From: an uncultured Bacteroidales bacterium
Lineage (GTDB): Bacteria; Bacteroidota; Bacteroidia; Bacteroidales; Muribaculaceae
Direction: 5' to 3'
Length of the DNA stretch: 64,000 nucleotides
Assembly: GCA_949285735.1 (NCBI GenBank)
Contig: CASEAQ010000003.1
Location: forward strand, 26,216-90,215
The notes beneath the pieces were generated by a model. It worked only from the letters and a program-made list of their open reading frames with translations, was not told the DNA's origin and did not search any database. Positions 35,501 through 42,876 of the stretch are shown one piece after another. A program made the position numbers and the translations under genes. The stretch's first letter is position 1. Each line of letters begins with the position of its first letter.

Positions 35501-35638
35501 TGGTATTTCCTGCTTGGGCATCTTTATGAGCCCGACAATGCCTATCACCACGAGCATCGTCACAATGAGAAGCACTATCTTGTGGTATCTCATTGCCCCG
35601 TCTATGAAACGCTTGTTGTCTGCCATCTTCTTTGTCAT
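32555..35638 (-). CDS. RND efflux pump permease (AcrB family)
   Basis: About 1027 residues with the RND layout: an N-terminal helix, a large porter domain, helices 2-6, a second porter domain and helices 8-12. Conserved stretches include GMIVDDSVVIIDNYIDKL in helix 4, where Asp residues carry protons, and GILVRNGIILLDYAEELRRD near the C-terminus. It exports toxic small molecules by proton antiport. ATG 35638 gives an ATGA overlap with the adaptor stop; 35644 and 35626 are alternatives. The divergent sequence (VPTIVV-like PTIVVRQGLV start) does not tell the substrate. Confidence 0.92.
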   Translation of the reverse strand: MTKKMADNKRFIDGAMRYHKIVLLIVTMLVVIGIVGLIKMPKQEIPTIVVRQGLVVAAYPGATSAQVEERVTKPLENFIFEYKEVDKEKTYSHSKDGLAIVYVELNDNILDRDAFWAKFKHGLEAFKTQLPSGVLALQAIDDVGDTSQLLITIESDQKTYRELEKYLEQLEDRLRRIEAISRLRRSGLLQEQISVYLDPSRMAQYGISSMSVFGKLKAEGLTTVSGNLDDKQDIMPIHVAETYDSQRAVEEQIVYSDPQGNIVRLKDIARVVREYPDADKYITINGTKCVLLSIEMREGFDIVSMGRQVHATLDEFGTTLPDDVKISIITDQSWVVEDSVINFLRELLIAIVSVIIVVILLMPLRVAEVSAISIPITIFISLALFYMFNIELNTVTLAALIVTLGMIVDDSVVIIDNYIDKLSSGISRWHAAIAAPKEFFMSVLSATLSISVIFFPLLFTMRGPYGDFVKSFPWAMFIILSISLLVSLLVTPYLQYVFIKKGLPAVAKDGKQRRTPLTYLQSGYNWLLGVCFKHPKWTVALGVAVVVGGVMLLLSVEQRLMPIAERNQFAVEIYLPEGVASEQSAAVADSLRTILRQDPRVVSVTAFIGQGSPRFHSTYAPQVGGNNFAQFIVNTTGRLETEAMLEEYADRYADYFPNAYLRFKQMDYTDAVYPVEIRISGDSIDSLQRAAEIVKQTMLANKGLKLVRTNYANPLPGISVKLDEVEANRLGVSKAMLSTLLALHFGDGIAATSVWEQDYPINVVLKAERGGVENVNDLLNEYIPVLGGTTSVQLRQLATVVPDWTQGVIVRRNGVRTLSVVGDPRHGYNENDLSREVMKAIPADKLPQGVTLSAGGVTEQDKEAMPMVLGGVSVSIVIIFFILLFHFKKIGLASINLAAVMLCVLGGAIGLKILGMDFSITAILGLVSLMGILVRNGIILLDYAEELRRDMGMSVRDAAYHAGVRRMRPIFLTSAAASVGVLPMILEHTALWTPMGTVIFFGTLISMVFISTILPVAYWLLFRSTKR

Positions 35639-36666
35639 TCCCATGTTACGTTCATTCCGTCGCTCACTTTTTGGCTCCCTTGCGTAATCACCATGTCACC
35701 GGGGGCAAGCCCCGAGGTGATCACCACGCCACGGCTGGTGAGATTGCCTGTGGCTACTGTCTGCCGCCAGGCTTGGTTATCTTTTACCGTCCACACGAAG
35801 TGACTGCCGTCGGTATCCACTTTCACCGTGTTTGCCGGGATAATGATTTGCGTGTCGCCATCACTGGCAGAGAGGCTTGCGCGGCACACCATTCCAGGCA
35901 GCAGAGAGCGGTCGGCGTTGGCATACAGGCATTTCACTTTGTAGGTGTGTGAGATGGGATTGGCTTCTATCCCTTTTTCTGTTATGCGGGTGTTGTAGGT
36001 GCCATTGCCCACGGCATCGACGGTGAATGTCACCTGTTGCCCCTCCTTCATGCCCGAGATCTCTTTTTCGGGCACTGCAAAGGTGATATACACCTCGTTG
36101 ATGTTTACCAACTTCGCCACTGGCGAGCCGGGCATCACGTTCATGCCCGTCTGTGCCGGGCGCGAGGCGATGTAGCCGTCGTAGGGGGCACACAGGGTGC
36201 AATCATTAAGACGCTTTTGCGCTATTGCCACAGCCGATTCGGCTTGTTGCAACTTGCTCTCGACTTCAATCCACTTTATGTCGGGCAAGCTGCCTTTTTC
36301 GTGCAGTTGCTTGTAGCGCGTGTAGGCATCTCGGGCTTGCGTGAGCGTGGCTTGCGCGGCATCGAGCATACTTTGCAGTTGGGCTGTGTTGAGCCGTGCT
36401 ATAGGTTGTCCTGCCCGTACTCTGTCGCCGGCATCGACCATCATTTCCTCGATGTTGCCAGCCACTTCAAAGCTGAGCATCGAGCCTGTTTCTTCCTCGA
36501 CGGTGCCGACAAACTGGCGTGCCGGGGCAATGGTGGCAGGTTCGACAGTATATACTTTCACCGGAGTTGCCGTCGGTGTGCGGCTCGCTTTGTTGTCGGA
36601 GTTGGAACAACTTGCTAAAAAGACCAGCATTGCCGATAATATGTAATATCCGAAAGTGTGTTTCAT
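35635..36666 (-). CDS. RND efflux periplasmic adaptor lipoprotein
   Basis: From ATG 36666 it has 343 residues with lipobox LASC, so it is anchored in the inner membrane. The membrane-fusion-protein order is visible: a first lipoyl half (SFEVAGNIEEMMVDAGDRV), a coiled-coil hairpin (LDAAQATLTQARDAYTRYKQ to QAESAVAIAQKRL), a second lipoyl half (CAPYDGYIASR), a beta-barrel and a membrane-proximal domain. It links the pump to the TolC-type duct. The operon order adaptor-pump-duct is typical. Confidence 0.92.
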   Translation of the reverse strand: MKHTFGYYILSAMLVFLASCSNSDNKASRTPTATPVKVYTVEPATIAPARQFVGTVEEETGSMLSFEVAGNIEEMMVDAGDRVRAGQPIARLNTAQLQSMLDAAQATLTQARDAYTRYKQLHEKGSLPDIKWIEVESKLQQAESAVAIAQKRLNDCTLCAPYDGYIASRPAQTGMNVMPGSPVAKLVNINEVYITFAVPEKEISGMKEGQQVTFTVDAVGNGTYNTRITEKGIEANPISHTYKVKCLYANADRSLLPGMVCRASLSASDGDTQIIIPANTVKVDTDGSHFVWTVKDNQAWRQTVATGNLTSRGVVITSGLAPGDMVITQGSQKVSDGMNVTWE

Positions 36667-36849
36667 TTTACCCGTGTTTTTTTGCAATAACGCAAATTTC
36701 CGTTATTTTTCGGTAATTTCCCATGTCTGTTTTTACTGAAAATTGTTCAAAAAGTAAGACTGGGAGTGTGGCGTGTGTAAATAAGCGCAGGAGGAAGCAC
36801 ACGAGCCGTGCGCGCCCCCTCCTGGTGTGGTGAGGAGAACGATATGGCG

Positions 36850-38835
36850 TCAGAACGTCATGGCGGCTATTATGCTGTCGCCAAGTGCCGTTTTCACCTT
36901 GATGTGCTCAAGGATGGATTGCACCGACGGGTCGCGCTCGAACACGCCGCGCACTTGCTCGAAGTCTTCGATTTGCTGGGTGCGGTCGCCGTCAACCCCG
37001 AAGCCCGTCATCGACGACAACGAGAATTCCTTCTTGGCATCGTTGTAAACGAGGTTGTCGATGCCCACAACGGCTTTTTTCCAGCGGTTCACGATTTCGA
37101 TGACGTCGGCAGCCGTGATTCTGTCGGGGTCGAGGTTGTAGTACCACAATATTTTGTCGTATGCCCAAGTCCATTCATACTGGTAGTAGTTGCCGTGCAT
37201 TTCGGCAAAGCAGTCGTGTATGGCATCGACGCTGGTGACGCGCTGCTGCTCGATGTCGTCGATAAGGCGCAGCACTTCGCTCTTGGGCGCGATAAGCCCC
37301 GACAGGTCGCACCAGTCGCCCAGACCGATGGCGATGTCGGGTTTCAACCGGCTGCGTATCTCCTCGTTGCTGGAGGGGGCGAGTCCTTCGAGTCGCTTGA
37401 TGATGGAGTTGCCGAGGAACTTGTTGATTGCCATGTCGTAGAGTTCGAGTCCGCGCACGAGCGAGCTGTTCTTGATGCGTGTGCTCTGGTAGGAATACAC
37501 CACCGATGTCTCGCCCGCCAACCGTTGCAGGTCGCGCAGAATGCGGCAGCCGTTAATCATCTTTTGGATGGTGTAGGGGCTCAGCAGGTTGTAGTTGATT
37601 TGGTCGAGGCGGTGGGGGTCGGTGCGCTTGTCGCGCATGGGCCACTTGCGGGCATCGCGTATGGTGCCAACGCTGCGCAGGTTGATGGCAGGGTAGAGGT
37701 AGGTCATGTTCTCATGCTCGATGAGGTAGGAGAATGGCAGGTCGCTCGTGTCGGGGTGGTCGGTGTGCCGCCCCATCACAAGCGAGAATGCCCCGATGCG
37801 CGCGGGCCACAGAATGTAGGAGTTGGACGACGTTTTCGCCCCGCGCTCCATTGCCCCTTGGTGGATGGGCCCGAGCTTGTACATGTGGTTGCTCTGGTTC
37901 GACCCCGAACCGGCATTCATAAACGAGAATTGGCTGGCGATGAGCAATGTTGACTTGTGGTGGGTGACGGTGAACGGTCCGGCAAACACGGCGCAAGCCT
38001 CGCCGTTCTCTTCCTGGCAGTTGCCGAAGAAGAGCGACTCTGATGCCGAATACCCGTGCCCAATCACGCAAGCCTGCCCCACGAAGCAGCGCGACAGGAT
38101 GGCACCGTCGGTCACCGTCGAGCCGCTTGAGATGATGAAGTCTTCGCAAATCACGCCGCGGCCTATCTCGACGGGTGCTTCTTTCACGCTGTTGATGCTG
38201 CCGTTGACGAGCTTGTTTGCGCCCACTATCGAGCTGTGGTCGCCGATGCGCAGGTTGCGCAATTCGCCACAGTCGGCAATCACCACGTTCGAGCCTATGC
38301 TGCCCGTGTCGCTGCTCACTTGGTTGGCATACCGGGCTATAATCGTGCGCATGTTGGCAATGAGTTGCGGGCGGTGGCGGTAGAGTGCCATGAAGTAGGC
38401 TTGGTGTGCCGACAGGCAGTCGTGCATCATCACTTCGCGCCCGCCCGTCTCGTTGAGCACGGCGATGTCGAGCCCGTTGCCGAAGCACGAGGTGCCCTCC
38501 ACGGCAAGTATGCCTATGCCCGAGATGCGGGTGTCGTTGCCGATGCGGTAGTTGGCAATGTGCCCGCGAATGTTTTCTATCAGGCAGTTGTCGCCCAACT
38601 GCACGTTGTGGAGCGTGGCGTTGCGCACGCCGCTGTGCCGCCGCAGTCCGCCAGTCAGTTCAAAACATTTGTCAAAAAGCCCGAGCCGCACGTTGCCCGA
38701 GAATATGGTGTTGGTGACGTGCCGCAGGTCGATGCCGTCGGCTACGGATATGCCTTGCCAGTCGTCGGCGCTGCACCCTTGCGCTTGCAGGGTGGCTATT
38801 TCTTCACCAGTGAGTTTCCGATAGGTGTGTTCCAT
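36850..38835 (-). CDS. DUF4954 protein with left-handed beta-helix
   Basis: The 661-residue protein matches DUF4954 of Bacteroidota. The middle holds hexapeptide-type repeats (IGNDTRISGIGILAV, IGDHSSIVGANKLVNGS, IGRGVICEDFIISSGS) that build a left-handed beta-helix as in UDP-sugar acyltransferases and nucleotidyltransferases. It has no signal peptide. It follows glmS by 28 bases, so a role in amino-sugar or UDP-sugar metabolism is plausible but unproven. Confidence 0.83.
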   Translation of the reverse strand: MEHTYRKLTGEEIATLQAQGCSADDWQGISVADGIDLRHVTNTIFSGNVRLGLFDKCFELTGGLRRHSGVRNATLHNVQLGDNCLIENIRGHIANYRIGNDTRISGIGILAVEGTSCFGNGLDIAVLNETGGREVMMHDCLSAHQAYFMALYRHRPQLIANMRTIIARYANQVSSDTGSIGSNVVIADCGELRNLRIGDHSSIVGANKLVNGSINSVKEAPVEIGRGVICEDFIISSGSTVTDGAILSRCFVGQACVIGHGYSASESLFFGNCQEENGEACAVFAGPFTVTHHKSTLLIASQFSFMNAGSGSNQSNHMYKLGPIHQGAMERGAKTSSNSYILWPARIGAFSLVMGRHTDHPDTSDLPFSYLIEHENMTYLYPAINLRSVGTIRDARKWPMRDKRTDPHRLDQINYNLLSPYTIQKMINGCRILRDLQRLAGETSVVYSYQSTRIKNSSLVRGLELYDMAINKFLGNSIIKRLEGLAPSSNEEIRSRLKPDIAIGLGDWCDLSGLIAPKSEVLRLIDDIEQQRVTSVDAIHDCFAEMHGNYYQYEWTWAYDKILWYYNLDPDRITAADVIEIVNRWKKAVVGIDNLVYNDAKKEFSLSSMTGFGVDGDRTQQIEDFEQVRGVFERDPSVQSILEHIKVKTALGDSIIAAMTF

Positions 38836-38863
38836 ATTGTGTATCAGTTATATATGTTGCTTG

Positions 38864-40714
38864 TTATTCCACAGTTACCGACTTGGCAAGGTTGCGCGGG
38901 TGGTCAACGTCCTTGCCCTTGCACACTGCCACATGGTAGGCGAGCAGTTGCAGCGGAATGGTGGTGATTAGCGGTTCGAGGTATTCGGGCACCTCGGGCA
39001 GGGCAATGCACTCGTCGGCAAGGTCGCCCATTGCCGTGTCGCCTTGCGTGGTGATGGCGATGACGCGTCCGCGGCGTGCCTTGATTTCCTGCACGTTGCT
39101 GCGCACCTTGTCATACATGGCGTTGCGCGTGGCGATTACCACCACGGGCATGTCCTCGTCAACCAGCGCGATAGGCCCGTGCTTCATCTCGGCGGCAGGG
39201 TAGCCCTCGGCGTGAATGTATGATATTTCTTTCAGCTTCAAAGCTCCTTCGAGGGCTACGGGATAATTGTAGCCTCGCCCGAGGTATATCACGTTGCGGG
39301 CATACGTGAGCATCTTTGCAAGCTGCTCCACTTGCGGGTTGATGCGTTCGAGCGTTTCCTTGATGATGCCCGGAATGCGCGTCAGTTGCGACACTGCCTG
39401 CCGGGCTTCGTCGTGGCTTAGCGTGCCGCGTGCCATGCCGAGCGACAGTGCCAGCATTGCCAACACGGTCACTTGCCCGGTGAACGCCTTGGTCGAGGCG
39501 ACACCGATTTCGGGTCCCACGTGTATGTAGCAGCCGGTGTCGGTGTTGCGTGGTATCGACGATCCCACCGAGTTGCAAATGCCGTAGATGAACGCCCCCT
39601 TTTCACGGGCAAGTTCGACGGCTGCAAGCGTGTCGGCTGTCTCGCCCGACTGCGAGATGGCAATCACCACATCGCTCGGGTTTATCACCGGGTTGCGGTA
39701 GCGGAACTCCGACGCATATTCGATGCTCGTCGGCACTTGGGCGAAGTTCTCAAGCAGTTGCTTGCCGATGAGCCCGGCGTGCCACGACGTGCCGCAAGCC
39801 ACGATTATGTAGCGCGAGGCGTTGAGCATTCGCTTGCTGTGGAAGCGCAGAGACGACAATGCCAGCGGCTGCCCCTGGGCGTTGACGCGCCCGCGCATGC
39901 AGTCGTTGAGGCAGTCGGGCTGCTCAAATATCTCCTTCAGCATGAAGTGGGGGAATCCTCCCTTTTCGAGCTGGCTGATGTTCATTTCCACACGGGTGAC
40001 GTTAAGCTCCACGGGCTTGTTGTCGAGGTTGACGATTTCCATCTCTCCGCCGGCTGGCAAGATGGCTATTTCGCCGTCGTTGAGGTAAACCATGCGGTCG
40101 GTGTACTCGATGATGGGCGACGCGTCGGAGGCGAGGTAGAAGTCGCCCTCGTTGCCTATGCCCACCACGAGCGGGCTGCTCTTGCGCGCCGCTATGATGC
40201 GGCGGGGGGCGCGGCTATCGACCACTGCTATCGCGTATGCGCCTATCACGCGGCGCAATGCCGCCTGCACGGCTTGCAGCAGCGGCAAGTCGAGGGCGGT
40301 GTTGAAGTAGTCGATGAGCTGGGCAAGCACCTCGGTGTCGGTGCTGCTCTTGAACTGGTAGCCCTTTGCCGACAGTTGCGAGCGCAGCGTGGCATAATTC
40401 TCGATGATGCCGTTGTGCACTATCGCTATGTTGCCCGACTGCGACACGTGGGGGTGGGCGTTTGCCTCGTTGGGCTCGCCGTGGGTTGCCCAGCGAGTGT
40501 GGGCTATCCCTGTGCTGCCGCCCAACGGCTTGCCCGAGGCGTGGGCTTCGAGGTCGGCAACCTTCCCTTTGGTCTTGTAAACGTTAAGCGTGCAGCCGTC
40601 GCCGACCAGCGCGACGCCGGCACTGTCATAGCCTCGATATTCCAGGCGTTTCAGCCCGTTGATTAAAATCGGGTAGGCATCGTTGTTGCCTACATACCCT
40701 ACAATTCCACACAT
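38864..40714 (-). CDS. glmS: Glutamine--fructose-6-phosphate aminotransferase (isomerizing)
   Basis: The 616-residue enzyme makes glucosamine-6-phosphate, the first step to UDP-GlcNAc. MCGIVGYVGNND starts with the catalytic Cys2 of the glutaminase domain; HTRWATHGEPNEANAHPH follows. Two SIS domains occupy the C-terminal half (CGTSWHAGLIGKQLLENFA, AISQSGETADTLAAVELARE), and the chain ends DHPRNLAKSVTVE, the usual active-site tail. It likely shares an operon with the DUF4954 gene. No glmS ribozyme is expected or seen in the leader. Confidence 0.97.
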   Translation of the reverse strand: MCGIVGYVGNNDAYPILINGLKRLEYRGYDSAGVALVGDGCTLNVYKTKGKVADLEAHASGKPLGGSTGIAHTRWATHGEPNEANAHPHVSQSGNIAIVHNGIIENYATLRSQLSAKGYQFKSSTDTEVLAQLIDYFNTALDLPLLQAVQAALRRVIGAYAIAVVDSRAPRRIIAARKSSPLVVGIGNEGDFYLASDASPIIEYTDRMVYLNDGEIAILPAGGEMEIVNLDNKPVELNVTRVEMNISQLEKGGFPHFMLKEIFEQPDCLNDCMRGRVNAQGQPLALSSLRFHSKRMLNASRYIIVACGTSWHAGLIGKQLLENFAQVPTSIEYASEFRYRNPVINPSDVVIAISQSGETADTLAAVELAREKGAFIYGICNSVGSSIPRNTDTGCYIHVGPEIGVASTKAFTGQVTVLAMLALSLGMARGTLSHDEARQAVSQLTRIPGIIKETLERINPQVEQLAKMLTYARNVIYLGRGYNYPVALEGALKLKEISYIHAEGYPAAEMKHGPIALVDEDMPVVVIATRNAMYDKVRSNVQEIKARRGRVIAITTQGDTAMGDLADECIALPEVPEYLEPLITTIPLQLLAYHVAVCKGKDVDHPRNLAKSVTVE

Positions 40715-40745
40715 TGTTGCATACTATTTTTGTTATAAATATCGG

Positions 40746-40753
40746 CAAAAATA
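40746..40753 (-). promoter_or_regulatory. -7 box for glmS
   Basis: TATTTTTG on the minus strand, 31 bases before the ATG at 40714. A TTG (40769-40771) lies closer than usual for -33. Confidence 0.5.
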
Positions 40754-40858
40754 CAAATTATTCACACACAACACCTACTTTTAGCAAAAAAATATCACCC
40801 GCAACTTTTTTATTGGTAATAGAAAGTGGGGATCGATTGAATGAAACCTTGGGGCTGA

Positions 40859-41029
40859 ATCTCCAGCAATGGCACATTTGATCTCTTTGAGGTTCCGGAG
40901 TTTGGTGAAGAAGTTGAGTTTGACATGGAAAGGCAGAAGACAGATGCTTTCAGAAAATACTTGTCAGACAAGATAACCAAGCACCCTGTTTTCCATAAGA
41001 AATTAGTGCAGAATTATGTATTTTTATAA
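40859..41029 (+). pseudogene. C-terminal remnant of an unidentified gene
   Basis: An open frame of about 56 codons follows an in-frame TGA (40856-40858). It reads ISSNGTFDLFEVPEFGEEV, then FDMERQKTDAFRKYLSDK, and ends QNYVFL. It has normal protein-like composition but no start codon at its head, so it looks like the broken 3' end of a larger gene at the island boundary. The parent family is not recognised. The rest of 40715-41102 holds the glmS promoter and AT-rich sequence only. Confidence 0.55.
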
Positions 41030-41102
41030 ACTTTAAATGAAATGTCGTTATTTTCTATAATATGCATCAAGATGCAAAAGCTAATGAATAGATCTTTTAC
41101 AT

Positions 41103-41618
41103 TCAAGGTAGAGATTGTATTTCCTGCTCAATGGTAAAAATAATGGGTTTAATACTCTTAAAATCATTCAAAATTACAGACGGTGTGTCGTATGTTGTTG
41201 TTGTTCCAACAATATGAGTATGAGCGGCATTATTCCTTTTTTCTGAGTATTGGTCCAAAAGCGTTTGAAATAGATTAATATTTATTTTATCAAGTATATT
41301 TTCAAGATTATAAGCACCTATAGCCATGCTTAATATTTTTAATACATTTTCATACTTGAAACCGTAATTCTTCTTTATTTGTTTTTTAATGTATTTGATG
41401 ACATTGATGTCACATATATGGGAATCCAAATACTCTTCTAATATTTGATCCATACTTTGTTCTATCCACCCAGAAAATTCAATTAAGGCTGTTTTAGATA
41501 AAAAAATAGGCAAAGAAGGATCCGACATTGAACTTAAATAAGTCGAATCTAGAAGTTTCAAGGTGTTTTCAATATCTACATAATTAACCACGACTAAAAA
41601 CTTTGATTGCAGACTCAA
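41103..41618 (-). CDS. HEPN-domain protein paired with DUF262
   Basis: The 171-residue helical protein contains RNNAAH (128-133), the R-x4-H motif that forms the RNase site in HEPN domains, preceded by a helical stretch (LLDQYSEK) as in the MAE_28990/RiboL-PSP type. It begins 35 bases inside the DUF262 gene, so translation is coupled. HEPN ribonucleases serve in toxin-antitoxin, abortive infection and CRISPR systems. A defence effector that cuts RNA is a reasonable inference. A shorter start (Met31) is possible. Strongly AT-rich. Confidence 0.68.
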   Translation of the reverse strand: MSLQSKFLVVVNYVDIENTLKLLDSTYLSSMSDPSLPIFLSKTALIEFSGWIEQSMDQILEEYLDSHICDINVIKYIKKQIKKNYGFKYENVLKILSMAIGAYNLENILDKININLFQTLLDQYSEKRNNAAHTHIVGTTTTYDTPSVILNDFKSIKPIIFTIEQEIQSLP

Positions 41619-42705
41619 TTCTACCTTTAACTTTCTCTTCGGAACCTAAACCTTCTTTCATTTCTTCGGGCATAAACATAGGTAGTTTTAAAAGTTCCTC
41701 ACACATTTGATCTAATGTTTCACAATCTTTACTTTCTAATGTTTCAATGTTATATGCAATTCCTATCATTATAGCCTCTGCAACATTCTTAGAATCAAAT
41801 TTTTTACTAAGTTTATTTGCAATTGTTAGCGTGGTAATAAAGAGGTTCTTAAACCATTCTATTTTCGTAATGTCTGAGTTCTTATTTTCATCCATATAAG
41901 AATTTAAAAAAGTAGCGAGTTTCCCTTTATAATTCTTATAGGATTGATAAAATGCAAAGAAACGCAAAATTCGTTCTTCATTATTAAACCTTGCTTTATC
42001 TACCTTTTTTTGATTCGTATTCGCGAATTTATACCATTCTGGAGTTCTTGCTAATTCTTTAAGCAGAGAATTAAAAGGACCTTGAAATATACAATTCCTT
42101 ATTTCTTGATTGTACAATTTGTTCCCTCCAGAATTAAGTCTATAAAAAATCTGGAAGAGATATTTCATGTGCTCTTGATTGCTATAATCACATCTAAGAA
42201 CAGTAATAGGGATAGTTACATTCTCTAAAATTTCTACTAAATTCGGACTTTTTGCTCTAATTTCGGAAACTTTTTTATCCGAAATTCGTTGATCTACATT
42301 ATCACTTTTTGAAAGTTTCCAATCTTCTTTTGTATTAAGAAATTTAATAATTGATGAAATGCGTTGTAACCCATCAATTACCATTCTCTTTTGTGATGAT
42401 ATATCGAGACTTATACACATACTTGGTATGGGAAGTTGTTTCATCAAACTGTCAATAAAAAGTGTTTGAGCCGAATTTTTCCAAACTTCTCCTCTTTGAA
42501 AATCAGGACTAATTTCTATTTGTCCTTTTTGATACATACGGAATATATCAGCACAAGAACGTTGCTCATTAAACGCTACAATATCGGGAGGAGGCATAAC
42601 GGAAGGAGAAGAATCTTGTTCTTCTTCGTTGGTGCGCTGTATCATCTCCTCTATTTCTGCAAGGGTTGTTTCGGATTCGATATTAAGTGTCAATTGTTGA
42701 TCCAT
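41584..42705 (-). CDS. DUF262 domain protein without HNH domain
   Basis: The 373-residue protein has an N-terminal DUF262 domain with ParB-like features: PDFQRGEVW (67-75), LPIPSMCISL and VIDGLQRISSI with DGLQR at 111-115. FYRLNSGGNKL (about 178-188) is a further DUF262 mark. GmrSD-type restriction enzymes carry DUF262 fused to a DUF1524 HNH nuclease; here no HNH motif is visible and the partner is a HEPN protein. It may sense DNA modification or nucleotides. AT-rich and likely acquired. Confidence 0.82.
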   Translation of the reverse strand: MDQQLTLNIESETTLAEIEEMIQRTNEEEQDSSPSVMPPPDIVAFNEQRSCADIFRMYQKGQIEISPDFQRGEVWKNSAQTLFIDSLMKQLPIPSMCISLDISSQKRMVIDGLQRISSIIKFLNTKEDWKLSKSDNVDQRISDKKVSEIRAKSPNLVEILENVTIPITVLRCDYSNQEHMKYLFQIFYRLNSGGNKLYNQEIRNCIFQGPFNSLLKELARTPEWYKFANTNQKKVDKARFNNEERILRFFAFYQSYKNYKGKLATFLNSYMDENKNSDITKIEWFKNLFITTLTIANKLSKKFDSKNVAEAIMIGIAYNIETLESKDCETLDQMCEELLKLPMFMPEEMKEGLGSEEKVKGRIESAIKVFSRG

Positions 42706-42724
42706 ACTAATGATTATTTATTCG

Positions 42725-42732
42725 CAAAGATA
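42725..42732 (-). promoter_or_regulatory. -7 box of the DUF262-HEPN operon
   Basis: TATCTTTG on the minus strand, 19 bases before the ATG at 42705. The 171-base gap 42706-42876 holds nothing else I can support. Confidence 0.5.
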
Positions 42733-42876
42733 GCGATTCCGAGTAAATAAACATTCTATTATCATAGAACAATTTCATTATATTTTAATTATCTATAGAC
42801 TTAATGTATATTCAGTTTAATTGTAGATGCCTAACGATCATTTGTACGCTGTTTATGTCTTATGACGATTTATTTT

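Noticed and set aside
38750-41100. glmS ribozyme or other riboswitch ahead of glmS
   Set aside because: The leader is about 30 bases from the -7 box, too short for the ribozyme, and no conserved core was seen.
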